64,000 nucleotides of DNA from Streptomyces barringtoniae (GTDB lineage: Bacteria > Actinomycetota > Actinomycetes > Streptomycetales > Streptomycetaceae): NCBI RefSeq assembly GCF_020819595.1, contig NZ_JAJHNP010000020.1, positions 113,768-177,767 of the forward strand. Reading direction: 5' to 3'. Below the pieces are notes generated by a model. The model searched no databases, was not told the DNA's origin, and was given only the letters and a program-made list of their open reading frames with translations. Below are positions 32,326 to 40,800 of the stretch, in pieces; position 1 is the stretch's first letter; each line of letters opens with the position of its first letter. Made by a program: the position numbers and the translations under genes.

Positions 32326-33086
32326 GCGGATACGCCACCCTTCGTGTATGCCTCGTAGCCCTCGTCCTCCAGCTTGTCGGCCAGCTCGGCACCGCCGGAC
32401 TCGACGATCCGGCCCGCGGAGAAGACGTGGACGAAGTCGGGCTTGATGTAGCGCAGGATGCGCGTGTAGTGCGTGATCAGCAGGGTGCCGACCTCGCCGG
32501 TCTCGCGGACGCGGTTGACGCCCTCGGAGACGATGCGGAGCGCGTCGACGTCCAGACCGGAGTCCGTCTCGTCCAGGATCGCGACCTTCGGCTTGAGCAG
32601 CTCCAGCTGGAGGATCTCGTGGCGCTTCTTCTCACCGCCGGAGAAGCCCTCGTTGACGTTGCGCTCGGCGAAGGACGGGTCCATGTTGAGGCGCTCCATG
32701 GCCTCCTTGACCTCCTTCACCCAGGTGCGCAGCTTGGGGGCCTCGCCGCGGACGGCGGTGGCGGAGGTGCGCAGGAAGTTGGAGACCGAGACGCCGGGGA
32801 CCTCGACCGGGTACTGCATCGCCAGGAACAGGCCGGCGCGGGCGCGCTCGTCGACGGACATCTCCAGGACGTCCTCGCCGTCGAGGGTGACGGTGCCGCT
32901 GGTGATCGTGTACTTCGGGTGACCCGCGAGGGAGTAGGCGAGGGTCGACTTGCCGGAGCCGTTGGGGCCCATGATGGCGTGCGTCTCGCCCTGCTTCACG
33001 GTGAGGTCGACGCCCTTGAGGATCTCCTTCGTGGCGTTGTCGGCCTCGACGGTGACGTGCAGGTCTCGGATTTCAAGCGTTGCCAT
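32322..33086 (-). CDS. sufC: Fe-S assembly ATPase SufC
   Basis: The 254-residue ABC-type ATPase has Walker A GPNGSGKST at residues 40-48, the signature FSGGEKKRHE and Walker B VAILDETDSGLD. It drives the SufBCD scaffold and does not act in transport. It sits between the Rieske-type gene and sufS. Confidence 0.95.
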   Translation of the reverse strand: MATLEIRDLHVTVEADNATKEILKGVDLTVKQGETHAIMGPNGSGKSTLAYSLAGHPKYTITSGTVTLDGEDVLEMSVDERARAGLFLAMQYPVEVPGVSVSNFLRTSATAVRGEAPKLRTWVKEVKEAMERLNMDPSFAERNVNEGFSGGEKKRHEILQLELLKPKVAILDETDSGLDVDALRIVSEGVNRVRETGEVGTLLITHYTRILRYIKPDFVHVFSAGRIVESGGAELADKLEDEGYEAYTKGGVSA

Positions 33087-33093
33087 GGGTGCC

Positions 33094-33411
33094 TCAGGAC
33101 TCCTGGGTGAGGGAGACGAGAACGTCGTCCCCTTCGATCTTTACGGGGTATACGGGGACGGGGCGCGTGGCCGGGAGGCCGGACGGCTTGCCGGTGCGCA
33201 GGTCGAAGGCGGAGCCGTGCAGCCAGCACTCGATCTGGCAGTCCTCCACCTCGCCCTCGGAGAGCGAGACGTTCGCGTGGGAGCAGATGTCGTAGATCGC
33301 GAACACCTCGCCCTCGGTCTTGACGACCGAGACCGGCGTGCTGTCGATCTCCACCCGTTTCGGGGTGTCCTCCTCCAGCTCGCTCAGCCCGCAGACGCGT
33401 ACGAAGGTCAT
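33094..33411 (-). CDS. Rieske-type [2Fe-2S] ferredoxin of the suf operon
   Basis: The 105-residue protein has both Rieske ligand pairs, C43-H45 (CSHANVSL) and C62-H65 (CWLHGSAF). It resembles dioxygenase ferredoxin subunits, but its place between sufD and sufC, constant in actinobacteria, suggests an electron-transfer role in cluster assembly. Its stop overlaps no gene, and its start overlaps the sufD stop (ATGA). Confidence 0.9.
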   Translation of the reverse strand: MTFVRVCGLSELEEDTPKRVEIDSTPVSVVKTEGEVFAIYDICSHANVSLSEGEVEDCQIECWLHGSAFDLRTGKPSGLPATRPVPVYPVKIEGDDVLVSLTQES

Positions 33412-34592
33412 GCGACCGAAGCCTCCAGCTCCTCCTCGATCTTGGCGAGCAGGCGCTCCTCGATGTCGGCGACACCGATCTGCTGGACCAGCTCGGCGAA
33501 GAAGCCGCGGACCACCAGGCGGCGGGCCTCGTGCTCCGGGATGCCGCGGGCCATCAGGTAGAAGAGCTGCTCGTCGTCGAAGCGGCCGGTCGCGGAGGCG
33601 TGGCCGGCACCGACGATCTCGCCGGTCTCGATCTCCAGGTTCGGCACCGAGTCGACGCGCGCGCCGTCCGTGAGGACCAGGTTGCGGTTCATCTCGTAGG
33701 TGTCCGTGCCCTCGGCCTTGGCCTCGATGAGCACGTCGCCGATCCAGACCGCGTGCGCGTCGTCGCCCTGGAGCGCGCCCTTGTAGACGACGTTCGACTT
33801 GCAGTGCGGCGTGTTGTGGGTGACCAGCAGGCGGTGCTCCTGGTGCTGCCCGGCGTCGGTGAAGTACAGGCCGAACAGCTCGGCCTCGCCGCCGGGGCCG
33901 GCGTAGGACACGCGCGGGTGCAGGCGGACGACGTCGCCGCCGAAGGTGACGACCACGGACTTGAAGGAGGCGTCCCGGCCGATCAGCGCGTTGTGCTGGG
34001 CCACGTGCACGGCCTTGTCGTCCCAGTCCTGGACGGAGACGACGGTCAGCTTGGCGCCGTCACCCAGGACGAAGTCGACGTTGGCGGCGAGCACGACGTC
34101 ACCGGTGTGGTCGATGACCACGACGGCCTCGGCGAAGGCGCCCAGCTCGATCACCTGGTGGGCGAAGGCGACCCCGCCCTGGCCGTGCGCGGCGATCCGG
34201 ATCGGCTCGGTGAGCACCGTCTCCTTGGGGACGGTGACCACGCCGGCCTTCTCGAACGCCGAGTACGCCTGGGCGGTGACGCGGTCCACCGGGGTGCCCG
34301 CCCTGCCGAGGCGCGCGTCGTCGCGGCCGACGGTCTCGACGACGACGCCCTCGGGGGCCTCGACGGTGACCTTCACGCCGTCGCCGGTGGCGACCGCGGT
34401 GCCGTCGTGCAGCCCGCGCAGCCGCTCCAGCGGCGTGAACCGCCACTCCTCCTCACGGCCGTGCGGGACCGGGAAGTCCGCCACGTCGAAGGAAGGGGGC
34501 GCGCTCATGCGCGAGACGACGGTCGACTCGGCGGCGACCGCGATCTGGCCGGCGGTGGTGGAGCCCACCGGGATGTTCTGAGCCTCAGCCAT
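33408..34592 (-). CDS. sufD: Fe-S assembly scaffold protein SufD
   Basis: The 394-residue protein shows the SufB/SufD beta-helix core, with motifs REEEWRFTPL, HLLVTHNTPHCKSNVVYKG-like (seen as HNTPHCKSNVVYKG) and DDEQLFYLMARGI near the end. It pairs with SufB and SufC as the scaffold on which clusters are built. The ATG at 34592 has a weak ribosome site; the gap to sufB is 56 bp. Confidence 0.93.
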   Translation of the reverse strand: MAEAQNIPVGSTTAGQIAVAAESTVVSRMSAPPSFDVADFPVPHGREEEWRFTPLERLRGLHDGTAVATGDGVKVTVEAPEGVVVETVGRDDARLGRAGTPVDRVTAQAYSAFEKAGVVTVPKETVLTEPIRIAAHGQGGVAFAHQVIELGAFAEAVVVIDHTGDVVLAANVDFVLGDGAKLTVVSVQDWDDKAVHVAQHNALIGRDASFKSVVVTFGGDVVRLHPRVSYAGPGGEAELFGLYFTDAGQHQEHRLLVTHNTPHCKSNVVYKGALQGDDAHAVWIGDVLIEAKAEGTDTYEMNRNLVLTDGARVDSVPNLEIETGEIVGAGHASATGRFDDEQLFYLMARGIPEHEARRLVVRGFFAELVQQIGVADIEERLLAKIEEELEASVA

Positions 34593-34648
34593 GGCTGTCG
34601 TAGTGCTCGCTTTCTGAGTAAGACGTGTGCTGACCGATGGGGCGGGCC

Positions 34649-36070
34649 TCAGCCGACCGCGCCTTCCATCTGCAGCTCGATCAGCCGGTTGAGCTCGAGG
34701 GCGTACTCCATGGGCAGTTCCTTGGCGATCGGCTCGACGAAGCCGCGCACGATCATCGCCATCGCCTCGAACTCGGTCAGACCGCGGCTCATCAGGTAGA
34801 AGAGCTGGTCCTCGGAGACCTTGGAGACGGTCGCCTCGTGACCCATGGACACGTCGTCCTCGCGGACGTCGACGTAGGGGTAGGTGTCGGAGCGGGAGAT
34901 GGTGTCGACCAGCAGCGCGTCGCACAGCACGTTGGACTTGGAGCCGTGGGCACCCTCGCCGATCTCGACCAGGCCGCGGTACGAGGTACGGCCGCCACCG
35001 CGCGCCACCGACTTGGAGACGATGTTGGACGAGGTGTTCGGCGCCATGTGGACCATCTTCGAACCGGCGTCCTGGTGCTGGCCCTCGCCGGCGAAGGCGA
35101 TGGAGAGGGTCTCGCCCTTGGCGTGCTCGCCCATCAGGTAGACGGCCGGGTACTTCATCGTCACCTTGGAGCCGATGTTGCCGTCGATCCACTCCATGGT
35201 CGCGCCCTCGTAGGCCACGGCGCGCTTGGTGACCAGGTTGTAGACGTTGTTCGACCAGTTCTGGATGGTCGTGTAGCGGCAGCGGGCGTTCTTCTTGACG
35301 ATGATCTCGACGACCGCGGAGTGCAGCGAGTCCGACTTGTAGATCGGGGCCGTGCAGCCCTCGACGTAGTGCACGTAGGCACCCTCGTCGACGATGATCA
35401 GGGTCCGCTCGAACTGGCCCATGTTCTCCGTGTTGATGCGGAAGTAGGCCTGCAGCGGGATCTCGACGTGGACGCCCTTCGGGACGTAGATGAACGAGCC
35501 ACCCGACCACACGGCGGTGTTCAGCGCGGCGAACTTGTTGTCACCGGCCGGGATGACCGTGCCGAAGTACTCCTTGAAGAGCTCCGGGTGCTCCTTCAGC
35601 GCGGTGTCGGTGTCGAGGAAGATGACGCCCTGCTCCTCCAGGTCCTCGCGGATCTGGTGGTAGACGACCTCCGACTCGTACTGGGCGGCGACGCCGGCGA
35701 CCAGGCGCTGCTTCTCGGCCTCCGGGATGCCCAGCTTGTCGTAGGTGTTCTTGATGTCCTCGGGCAGGTCCTCCCAGGACTCCGCCTGCTTCTCCGTGGA
35801 GCGCACGAAGTACTTGATGTTGTCGAAGTCGATGCCCGAGAGGTCGGAGCCCCAGTTCGGCATCGGCTTCTTCTCGAAGAGCTTCAGGCCCTTCAGGCGC
35901 AGCTTGGTCATCCACTCCGGCTCCGACTTCTTGCCGGAGATGTCGCGGACGACCTCCTCGTTCAGGCCGCGCCTGGCGGAGGCACCGGCCACGTCGGAGT
36001 CGGCCCAGCCGTATTCGTACTTGCCCAGGCCCTCGAGTTCGGGGTGGGCAGTCTCCGTGGGGAGCGTCAT
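34649..36070 (-). CDS. sufB: Fe-S assembly scaffold protein SufB
   Basis: The 473-residue protein matches SufB over its length: KYEYGWADSD at the start, EGCTAPIYKSDSLHSAVVEI in the core, RYTTIQNWSNNVYNLVTKR, and DQLFYLMSRGL near the end. It carries the nascent cluster in the SufBCD complex. The ATG overlaps the sufR stop (ATGA), so regulator and scaffold are coupled. Confidence 0.95.
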   Translation of the reverse strand: MTLPTETAHPELEGLGKYEYGWADSDVAGASARRGLNEEVVRDISGKKSEPEWMTKLRLKGLKLFEKKPMPNWGSDLSGIDFDNIKYFVRSTEKQAESWEDLPEDIKNTYDKLGIPEAEKQRLVAGVAAQYESEVVYHQIREDLEEQGVIFLDTDTALKEHPELFKEYFGTVIPAGDNKFAALNTAVWSGGSFIYVPKGVHVEIPLQAYFRINTENMGQFERTLIIVDEGAYVHYVEGCTAPIYKSDSLHSAVVEIIVKKNARCRYTTIQNWSNNVYNLVTKRAVAYEGATMEWIDGNIGSKVTMKYPAVYLMGEHAKGETLSIAFAGEGQHQDAGSKMVHMAPNTSSNIVSKSVARGGGRTSYRGLVEIGEGAHGSKSNVLCDALLVDTISRSDTYPYVDVREDDVSMGHEATVSKVSEDQLFYLMSRGLTEFEAMAMIVRGFVEPIAKELPMEYALELNRLIELQMEGAVG

Positions 36071-36801
36071 GCGGGGTTCCTCCCGGCCGTGCTTGCAGGT
36101 GCGTCAGTGGATGTCTTGGGGATGAACGTCGTGCAGACGCCGTCGCCGTGCGCGATGGTCGCCAGTCGCTGGACGTGGGTACCCAGCAGCTCCGCGAAGA
36201 TCTCCGTCTCCGCCTCGCACAGCTGCGGGAACTGCTCCGCGACGTGGGCGACCGGGCAGTGGTGCTGGCACAGCTGCTCGCCGACCGGTGCGCTGCGCGC
36301 CGTAGCAGCGTACCCGTCGACGCTCAAGGCCTTGGCCAGGGCTTCGGCGCGCTTGTCCGGCGTGACCGCCTCGATCGCCTTGCGGTACGCGCTCGCCTGG
36401 GCGGCGATCCGGGCGCGGGCGAAGGCCGCGACCGCCTCGGGGCCCCCGCCCTGCTCTGCGATCCAGCGGAGCGCGTCCACGGCGAGCTTGTCGTACGACT
36501 GGTCGAAGGCGTCCCGGCCGCAGTCGGTCAGCGCGAAGACCTTGGCGGGGCGCCCGCGCGTGCGCGTGCCGTACACGCGCTGTTCGCGGGCCTCCACGAC
36601 GTCGTCGGCGACCAGTGCGTCCAGGTGACGCCGGACGGCCGCCTGGGTCAGTCCCAGCCGGCCGGCGAGTTCGGCGACGGTGGACGGGCCGTGGTCCAGG
36701 ATGGAGCGCGCGACGCGGTTGCGCGTGGAGCGCTCACCGGTCGCGAGTTCCTCCTGCGGGGCCCCCAGGGGGGTCTCCCGAGCCTCGCCGACGTTTTTCA
36801 C
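36067..36801 (-). CDS. sufR: SufR, Fe-S cluster-sensing repressor of the suf operon
   Basis: The 244-residue protein has a winged helix at about residues 35-75 (LAGRLGLTQAAVRRHLDAL, core LTQAAVRRHL) and four cysteines, C178, C182, C195 and C223, that can hold a [4Fe-4S] cluster. The GTG at 36801 is chosen because a promoter (-10 at 36808) and the operator overlap it, implying a leaderless mRNA; an upstream TTG at 36837 would lie in the -35 element. It heads the operon sufR-B-D-Rieske-C-S-U-T and should repress it when clusters are plentiful. Confidence 0.92.
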   Translation of the reverse strand: MKNVGEARETPLGAPQEELATGERSTRNRVARSILDHGPSTVAELAGRLGLTQAAVRRHLDALVADDVVEAREQRVYGTRTRGRPAKVFALTDCGRDAFDQSYDKLAVDALRWIAEQGGGPEAVAAFARARIAAQASAYRKAIEAVTPDKRAEALAKALSVDGYAATARSAPVGEQLCQHHCPVAHVAEQFPQLCEAETEIFAELLGTHVQRLATIAHGDGVCTTFIPKTSTDAPASTAGRNPA

Positions 36802-36814
36802 AACGCCATTGTTG
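36801..36814. promoter_or_regulatory. SufR operator CAAC-N6-GTTG
   Basis: CAAC-GCCATT-GTTG is a 14-bp palindrome of the form I recall being reported for SufR of Streptomyces avermitilis. It overlaps the -10 element and the GTG start, an ideal repression position. Confidence 0.75.
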
Positions 36815-36837
36815 CGTAATTCCTCAGAGCCTGACAA
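36808..36837 (-). promoter_or_regulatory. suf operon promoter
   Basis: On the minus strand TTGTCA (36837-36832) and AACAAT (36813-36808) are 18 bp apart. The -10 ends seven bases before the GTG, so transcription would begin at or beside the start codon. Confidence 0.6.
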
Positions 36838-36873
36838 GCGCCGTCCGGATCATCGAGCGGTGCCTTGCATCAC

Positions 36874-36887
36874 TTAGGCATACCTAA
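36874..36887. promoter_or_regulatory. iron-box-like motif between sufR and the acetyltransferase gene
   Basis: TTAGGCATACCTAA has inverted TTAGG/CCTAA arms and matches 13 of 14 positions of the right part of the DtxR/DmdR1 iron box. It lies upstream of both divergent genes. Whether it is bound is unknown. Confidence 0.4.
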
Positions 36888-36985
36888 TCCGACCTGCGGA
36901 AACGATCTTTGATCGATCATCCGGCAAGGCTCTGAGCAGGCAAATCAGTGGCGGAACGCGGGCCCGTCCGGCAGACTCGCCCACC

Positions 36986-37780
36986 ATGCCGACACCCCCT
37001 CCGACCGGCCCTCTCGTCACCCGCGACACCCTCGCCGCACAACTACGCCTCTTGGGTGTCGAGACCGGCGAGACCCTCCTCGTCCACTCCTCGCTCAGCT
37101 CCCTCGGCTGGGTCAACGGAGGGGCCGTCGCGGTCGTCCAGGGACTTCTCGACGCCCTTGGCCCCTCCGGCACGCTCGTCGTGCCCGCCCAGTCGGCCGA
37201 CCTGTCGGACCCCGCGCTGTGGGGCAGGCCGCCCGTGCCCCGGGAGTGGTGGGAGCGCATCCGGGCCACCATGCCGCCGTACGACCCGCTGATCACCCCC
37301 ACCCGCGGGGTCGGTGTGGTCCCGGAGACCGTGCGGACCTGGCCGGGCGCCCTGCGCAGCGCGCACCCGCACACCTCGTTCGCGGCGCTCGGACCCCGCG
37401 CGCGGGAGATCACCGACGGACACGCCCCCGACTGCCGGCTCGGCGAGCGGAGCCCGCTGGCCCGGCTGGAGAAGCTGGGCGCCCGGGTCCTGCTGCTCGG
37501 CGCGGGCTACGACTCCTGCACCGCCTTCCACCTGGCCGAGTACCGGATACCCGCCCCGCTGGTGGAGGTCGGGCGGCCCGCTCCCGGCGGCGGCTGGGAG
37601 ACGGTGGTCGAGGTGTCGATCGACTCCCACCGGTTCGACGAACTCGGCCACGACTTCGAACGGGACCGGCCCGTCGTACGCGGCAGGGTCGGCGCGGCGG
37701 ACGCACGGCTGTTCCCGGTGGCGGACGCGGTGGCCTACGCCGAGCGGTGGCTGCCGCTGCACCGGCCCCGCGAGGAGTAA
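36986..37780 (+). CDS. AAC(3)-family N-acetyltransferase
   Basis: The 264-residue protein matches the aminoglycoside 3-N-acetyltransferase family: LLVHSSLSSLGWVNGG near residue 31, GTLVVPAQS, and the HPHTSFAALGP and LGERSPLARLEKLGARVLLLG segments with the catalytic His and Asp regions. The family acetylates aminoglycosides with acetyl-CoA, but many Streptomyces members are housekeeping paralogs and resistance should not be assumed. It is divergent from the suf operon. Confidence 0.85.
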   Translation: MPTPPPTGPLVTRDTLAAQLRLLGVETGETLLVHSSLSSLGWVNGGAVAVVQGLLDALGPSGTLVVPAQSADLSDPALWGRPPVPREWWERIRATMPPYDPLITPTRGVGVVPETVRTWPGALRSAHPHTSFAALGPRAREITDGHAPDCRLGERSPLARLEKLGARVLLLGAGYDSCTAFHLAEYRIPAPLVEVGRPAPGGGWETVVEVSIDSHRFDELGHDFERDRPVVRGRVGAADARLFPVADAVAYAERWLPLHRPREE

Positions 37781-37862
37781 CCCGGCCCGCGGGAACCCCG
37801 TGCGAAGGACTTCGCCCACCCCCGCGCCCGAGCGGTCCGGGGTCTCCCTAGACTCTGGATTC

Positions 37863-38786
37863 ATGCGAAGCGAGCCCGTGGTCCAGGTCCAGGCCCTGGT
37901 GAAGCGGTACGGCACGAAGACCGCGGTGGACGGCCTCGACCTGGTGGCCAAGACGGGCGTGACCGCCGTACTCGGTCCCAACGGGGCGGGGAAGACGACG
38001 ACGGTCGAGACCTGCGAGGGGTACCGGAAGCCGGATTCCGGCACGGTGCGCGTCCTGGGCCTCGACCCCGTGCGCCAGTCCGCCGAGCTGCGTCCCCGTA
38101 TCGGCGTGATGCTCCAGTCCGGCGGCGTGTACTCCGGTGCCCGGGCCGGCGAGATGCTCAGACACGTCGCGAAGCTGCACGCGCACCCGCTGGACGTGGA
38201 CGCCCTGATCGAGCGGCTGGGCCTGGGCAGCTGCGGCCGGACCGGCTACCGGCGGCTGTCCGGCGGCCAGCAGCAGCGCCTCGCGCTCGCCATGGCCGTC
38301 GTCGGGCGCCCGGAACTGGTCTTCCTGGACGAGCCGACGGCCGGCCTGGACCCGCAGGCCCGCCGGGCCACCTGGGACCTGGTGAGGGACCTGCGCGCAG
38401 ACGGCGTCTCGGTGATCCTCACCACCCACCACATGGAAGAGGCCGAGGAACTCGCCGACGACGTGGCGATCATCGACGGCGGCCGGGTCATCGCCCAGGG
38501 CTCCCCGGAGGAGCTGTGCAAGGGCGGCGCCGAGAACACCCTGCGCTTCACCGGTCGCCCCGGCCTCGACGTCGGCTCCCTGCTGAAGGCCCTCCCGGCC
38601 GACTGCACGGCCGCCGAGCTGACCCCGGGCGCCTACCGGGTCGTCGGCAAGGTCGACCCGCAGCTGCTGGCCACCGTGACCTCCTGGTGCGCCCAGCACG
38701 GAGTGATGCCGGACCGGATCTCGGTGGAGCGGCACACGCTGGAGGACGTATTTCTGGAGATGACGGGCAAGGAGCTGCGCTCATGA
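37863..38786 (+). CDS. ABC exporter ATPase (DrrA/NodI type)
   Basis: The 307-residue ATPase has Walker A GPNGAGKTT at residues 38-46, the signature LSGGQQQRLALAMA and Walker B LVFLDEPTAGLDP, followed by a C-terminal accessory domain usual in ABC-2 exporters. It would energise the permease encoded 180 bp downstream. Its last ten codons (LEMTGKELRS) and stop are repeated twice more in the tandem repeat that separates it from the permease gene. Confidence 0.9.
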   Translation: MRSEPVVQVQALVKRYGTKTAVDGLDLVAKTGVTAVLGPNGAGKTTTVETCEGYRKPDSGTVRVLGLDPVRQSAELRPRIGVMLQSGGVYSGARAGEMLRHVAKLHAHPLDVDALIERLGLGSCGRTGYRRLSGGQQQRLALAMAVVGRPELVFLDEPTAGLDPQARRATWDLVRDLRADGVSVILTTHHMEEAEELADDVAIIDGGRVIAQGSPEELCKGGAENTLRFTGRPGLDVGSLLKALPADCTAAELTPGAYRVVGKVDPQLLATVTSWCAQHGVMPDRISVERHTLEDVFLEMTGKELRS

Positions 38787-38878
38787 TTCCGCCTCACACG
38801 GAGATCGGCCGGGGGTCCGGGGGTTGCCCCCCGGGAGGAAACAGCCTGGAGATGACGGGCAAGGAGCTGCGCTCATGA
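38783..38878 (+). CDS. 31-residue frame created by the tandem repeat, first copy
   Basis: Its ATG overlaps the ATPase stop codon (ATGA). It reads MIPPHTEIGRG.. and ends in the same LEMTGKELRS tail as the ATPase. The product itself is probably without function; the frame may keep ribosomes moving toward the permease. Confidence 0.3.
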   Translation: MIPPHTEIGRGSGGCPPGGNSLEMTGKELRS

Positions 38879-38970
38879 TTCCGCCTCACACGGAGATCGG
38901 CCGGGGGTCCGGGGGTTGCCCCCCGGGAGGAAACAGCCTGGAGATGACGGGCAAGGAGCTGCGCTCATGA
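38875..38970 (+). CDS. 31-residue frame created by the tandem repeat, second copy
   Basis: Identical in sequence to the first copy, starting in the ATGA overlap at the first copy's stop and ending in an ATGA overlap with the permease start at 38967. A strong ribosome site (GGAGGAAA) lies inside it, upstream of that overlap. Confidence 0.3.
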   Translation: MIPPHTEIGRGSGGCPPGGNSLEMTGKELRS

Positions 38971-39740
38971 CGACCGCGACCGGTACATACGCCCCCAAGC
39001 CGGGCGCGGCACCCCTCCCCCGCATGATCGCGGCGCAGGCGGCGCTGGAGACGAAGATGCTGCTGCGCAACGGCGAGCAGCTGCTGCTGACGGTCGTCAT
39101 CCCGACCCTGCTGCTGGTGCTCTTCGGCTCGGTGGACATCGTGGACACCGGCAAGGGCAGGGCCGTCGACTTCCTCGCCCCCGGCATCCTGGCGCTCGCC
39201 GTGATGTCGACGGCTTTCACCGGGCAGGCCATCGCGACCGGTTTCGAGCGCCGCTACGGGGTGCTCAAGCGGCTCGCCTCCTCGCCGCTGCCCCGCTGGG
39301 GCCTGATGACCGCGAAGACCGCGTCCGTGCTGGTCACCGAGATCCTCCAGGTGATCCTGCTGACGGTGATCGCCTTCGCGCTGGGCTGGTCCCCGCACGG
39401 CAACCCGGCCGCCGTCCTGCTCCTGCTGATCCTCGGTACGGCCGCCTTCTCCGGACTCGGCCTGCTGATGGCGGGCACGCTGAAGGCGGAGGCGACCCTG
39501 GCCGCCGCCAACCTGGTCTTCCTGCTGCTGCTCGTCGGCGGCGGGGTCATCGTGCCGCTGGACAAGTTCGGCCCGGCCGCGCAGCACGTGCTCGCGCTGC
39601 TGCCCATCTCGGCGCTCTCCGGCGGGCTGCGGGACGTGCTCCAGCACGGCGCCGGGACGCCGTGGGGCGACCTGGGCATCCTCGCGGTGTGGGCGGTCGT
39701 CGGGCTGGCCGCGGCGGGCAAGTTCTTCCGCTGGGAGTGA
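38967..39740 (+). CDS. ABC-2 type exporter permease
   Basis: The 257-residue protein has about six membrane helices and the ABC-2 family pattern (PTLLLVLFGSVDIVDTG, FERRYGVLKRLASSPLPRWG) of DrrB-like permeases. With the upstream ATPase it should form an exporter of a lipid, drug or polysaccharide; the substrate is unknown. The ATG at 38967 lies in the third TCATGA of the tandem repeat. Confidence 0.88.
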   Translation: MTTATGTYAPKPGAAPLPRMIAAQAALETKMLLRNGEQLLLTVVIPTLLLVLFGSVDIVDTGKGRAVDFLAPGILALAVMSTAFTGQAIATGFERRYGVLKRLASSPLPRWGLMTAKTASVLVTEILQVILLTVIAFALGWSPHGNPAAVLLLLILGTAAFSGLGLLMAGTLKAEATLAAANLVFLLLLVGGGVIVPLDKFGPAAQHVLALLPISALSGGLRDVLQHGAGTPWGDLGILAVWAVVGLAAAGKFFRWE

Positions 39741-39788
39741 GGCGTCACGGTGGACCCTCGTGAAAGCGTGCACAAGCGGCGGCCTACG

Positions 39789-40799
39789 ATGGGGGGCGTG
39801 CCCAAGCTGAACCCCGCCGACGCCGCAGCGGCCGTGCGCAACCCGCTCGCCTTCATCGCCGAACGCTGGACCCCGTCCCCCAGGACGGTCCAGCGGGCGG
39901 CCCTCGCCGCGCTCGTGATGTCGGTGGTCATCGTCGTCACCGGCGGCGCCGTCCGCCTGACCGGCTCCGGCCTGGGCTGCCCGACCTGGCCCGAGTGTAC
40001 GGACGGCTCGCTGACGCCGACGACCGCGCTGAGCTACCACAGCGCGATCGAGTTCGGCAACCGGATGCTGACGTACGTGCTGTGCGCCGCCGTCGGCTGG
40101 GCGATCATCGCCGCCCGCTCCGAGAAGCCGTACCGGCGCAGCCTGACCCGGCTCGGGTGGGCGCAGTTCTGGCTGGTGATGGGCAACGCCGTCCTCGGCG
40201 GCATCGTGGTGCTCGTGGGCCTCAACCCGTACACCGTCGCGGCCCACTTCCTGCTCGCGACGGCCCTGACCACCGTCGCTGCGGTGATGTGGCAGCGCAC
40301 CCGGGAGGGCGACGGCGCGCCCCGGCCGCTGGTCGGCAAGGCCGTGGGGCAGCTGGTGTGGTTCCTGGTGGCGGCGTCCCTGCTGCTCGTCGCGGTCGGC
40401 ACGGTGGTGACCGGAGCCGGTCCGCACGCGGGCGACTCCAGCGACGTCAAGCGGATCCCCGTGGACTGGGAGACGGTGGCCAAGCTGCATGCGGTGCTCG
40501 CCTGGATCGTGGTGACGCTGACGTTCGCGCTGTGGTTCGTGCTGAAGGCGGTGGACGCGCCGAAGGGGCCCCTCGCCCGCACCCGCGACCTGTTCCTGAT
40601 CCTGCTCGCCCAGGGTGTGATCGGTTACGTGCAGTACTTCACCCACCTGCCCGAACTGCTGGTGGGCCTGCACATGCTCGGCTCCTGCCTGGTGTGGATC
40701 GGCGTCCTGCGCGTCCTGCTGGCGCTCCGCGAACGCCCCGAGGCCACCCTGGACCTGCCCGGCCCCTCGGCCGAGGTGGCGGTGGGCACGCGCGCGTGA
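39789..40799 (+). CDS. ctaA: heme A synthase (COX15/CtaA)
   Basis: The 336-residue membrane protein has eight predicted helices and the family motifs GGAVRLTGSGLGCPTWPEC, EFGNRMLTY and KLHAVLAW with the heme-ligand histidines. It oxidises heme O to heme A for cytochrome aa3 oxidase. The start may instead be the GTG at 39798, three codons on, which has a G-run in front; neither has a perfect ribosome site. The heme O synthase gene lies 2.4 kb downstream on the other strand. Confidence 0.92.
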   Translation: MGGVPKLNPADAAAAVRNPLAFIAERWTPSPRTVQRAALAALVMSVVIVVTGGAVRLTGSGLGCPTWPECTDGSLTPTTALSYHSAIEFGNRMLTYVLCAAVGWAIIAARSEKPYRRSLTRLGWAQFWLVMGNAVLGGIVVLVGLNPYTVAAHFLLATALTTVAAVMWQRTREGDGAPRPLVGKAVGQLVWFLVAASLLLVAVGTVVTGAGPHAGDSSDVKRIPVDWETVAKLHAVLAWIVVTLTFALWFVLKAVDAPKGPLARTRDLFLILLAQGVIGYVQYFTHLPELLVGLHMLGSCLVWIGVLRVLLALRERPEATLDLPGPSAEVAVGTRA

Positions 40800-40800
40800 G

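Larger units (their letters stand above)
38754..38970. repeat. 92-bp exact tandem repeat, 2.36 copies, at the ABC gene junction
   Basis: Units 38754-38845 and 38846-38937 are identical, followed by the first 33 bp of a third copy (38938-38970). Each carries the end of the ATPase gene, its TCATGA stop/start, a C/G-rich hairpin-prone stretch and a GGAGGAAA ribosome site. The repeat looks like a recent amplification. Confidence 0.93.

Noticed and set aside
36986..37780. Calling the AAC(3)-family gene an antibiotic resistance determinant
   Set aside because: The family is broad in Streptomyces and no aminoglycoside biosynthesis genes are nearby; sequence alone does not show resistance.
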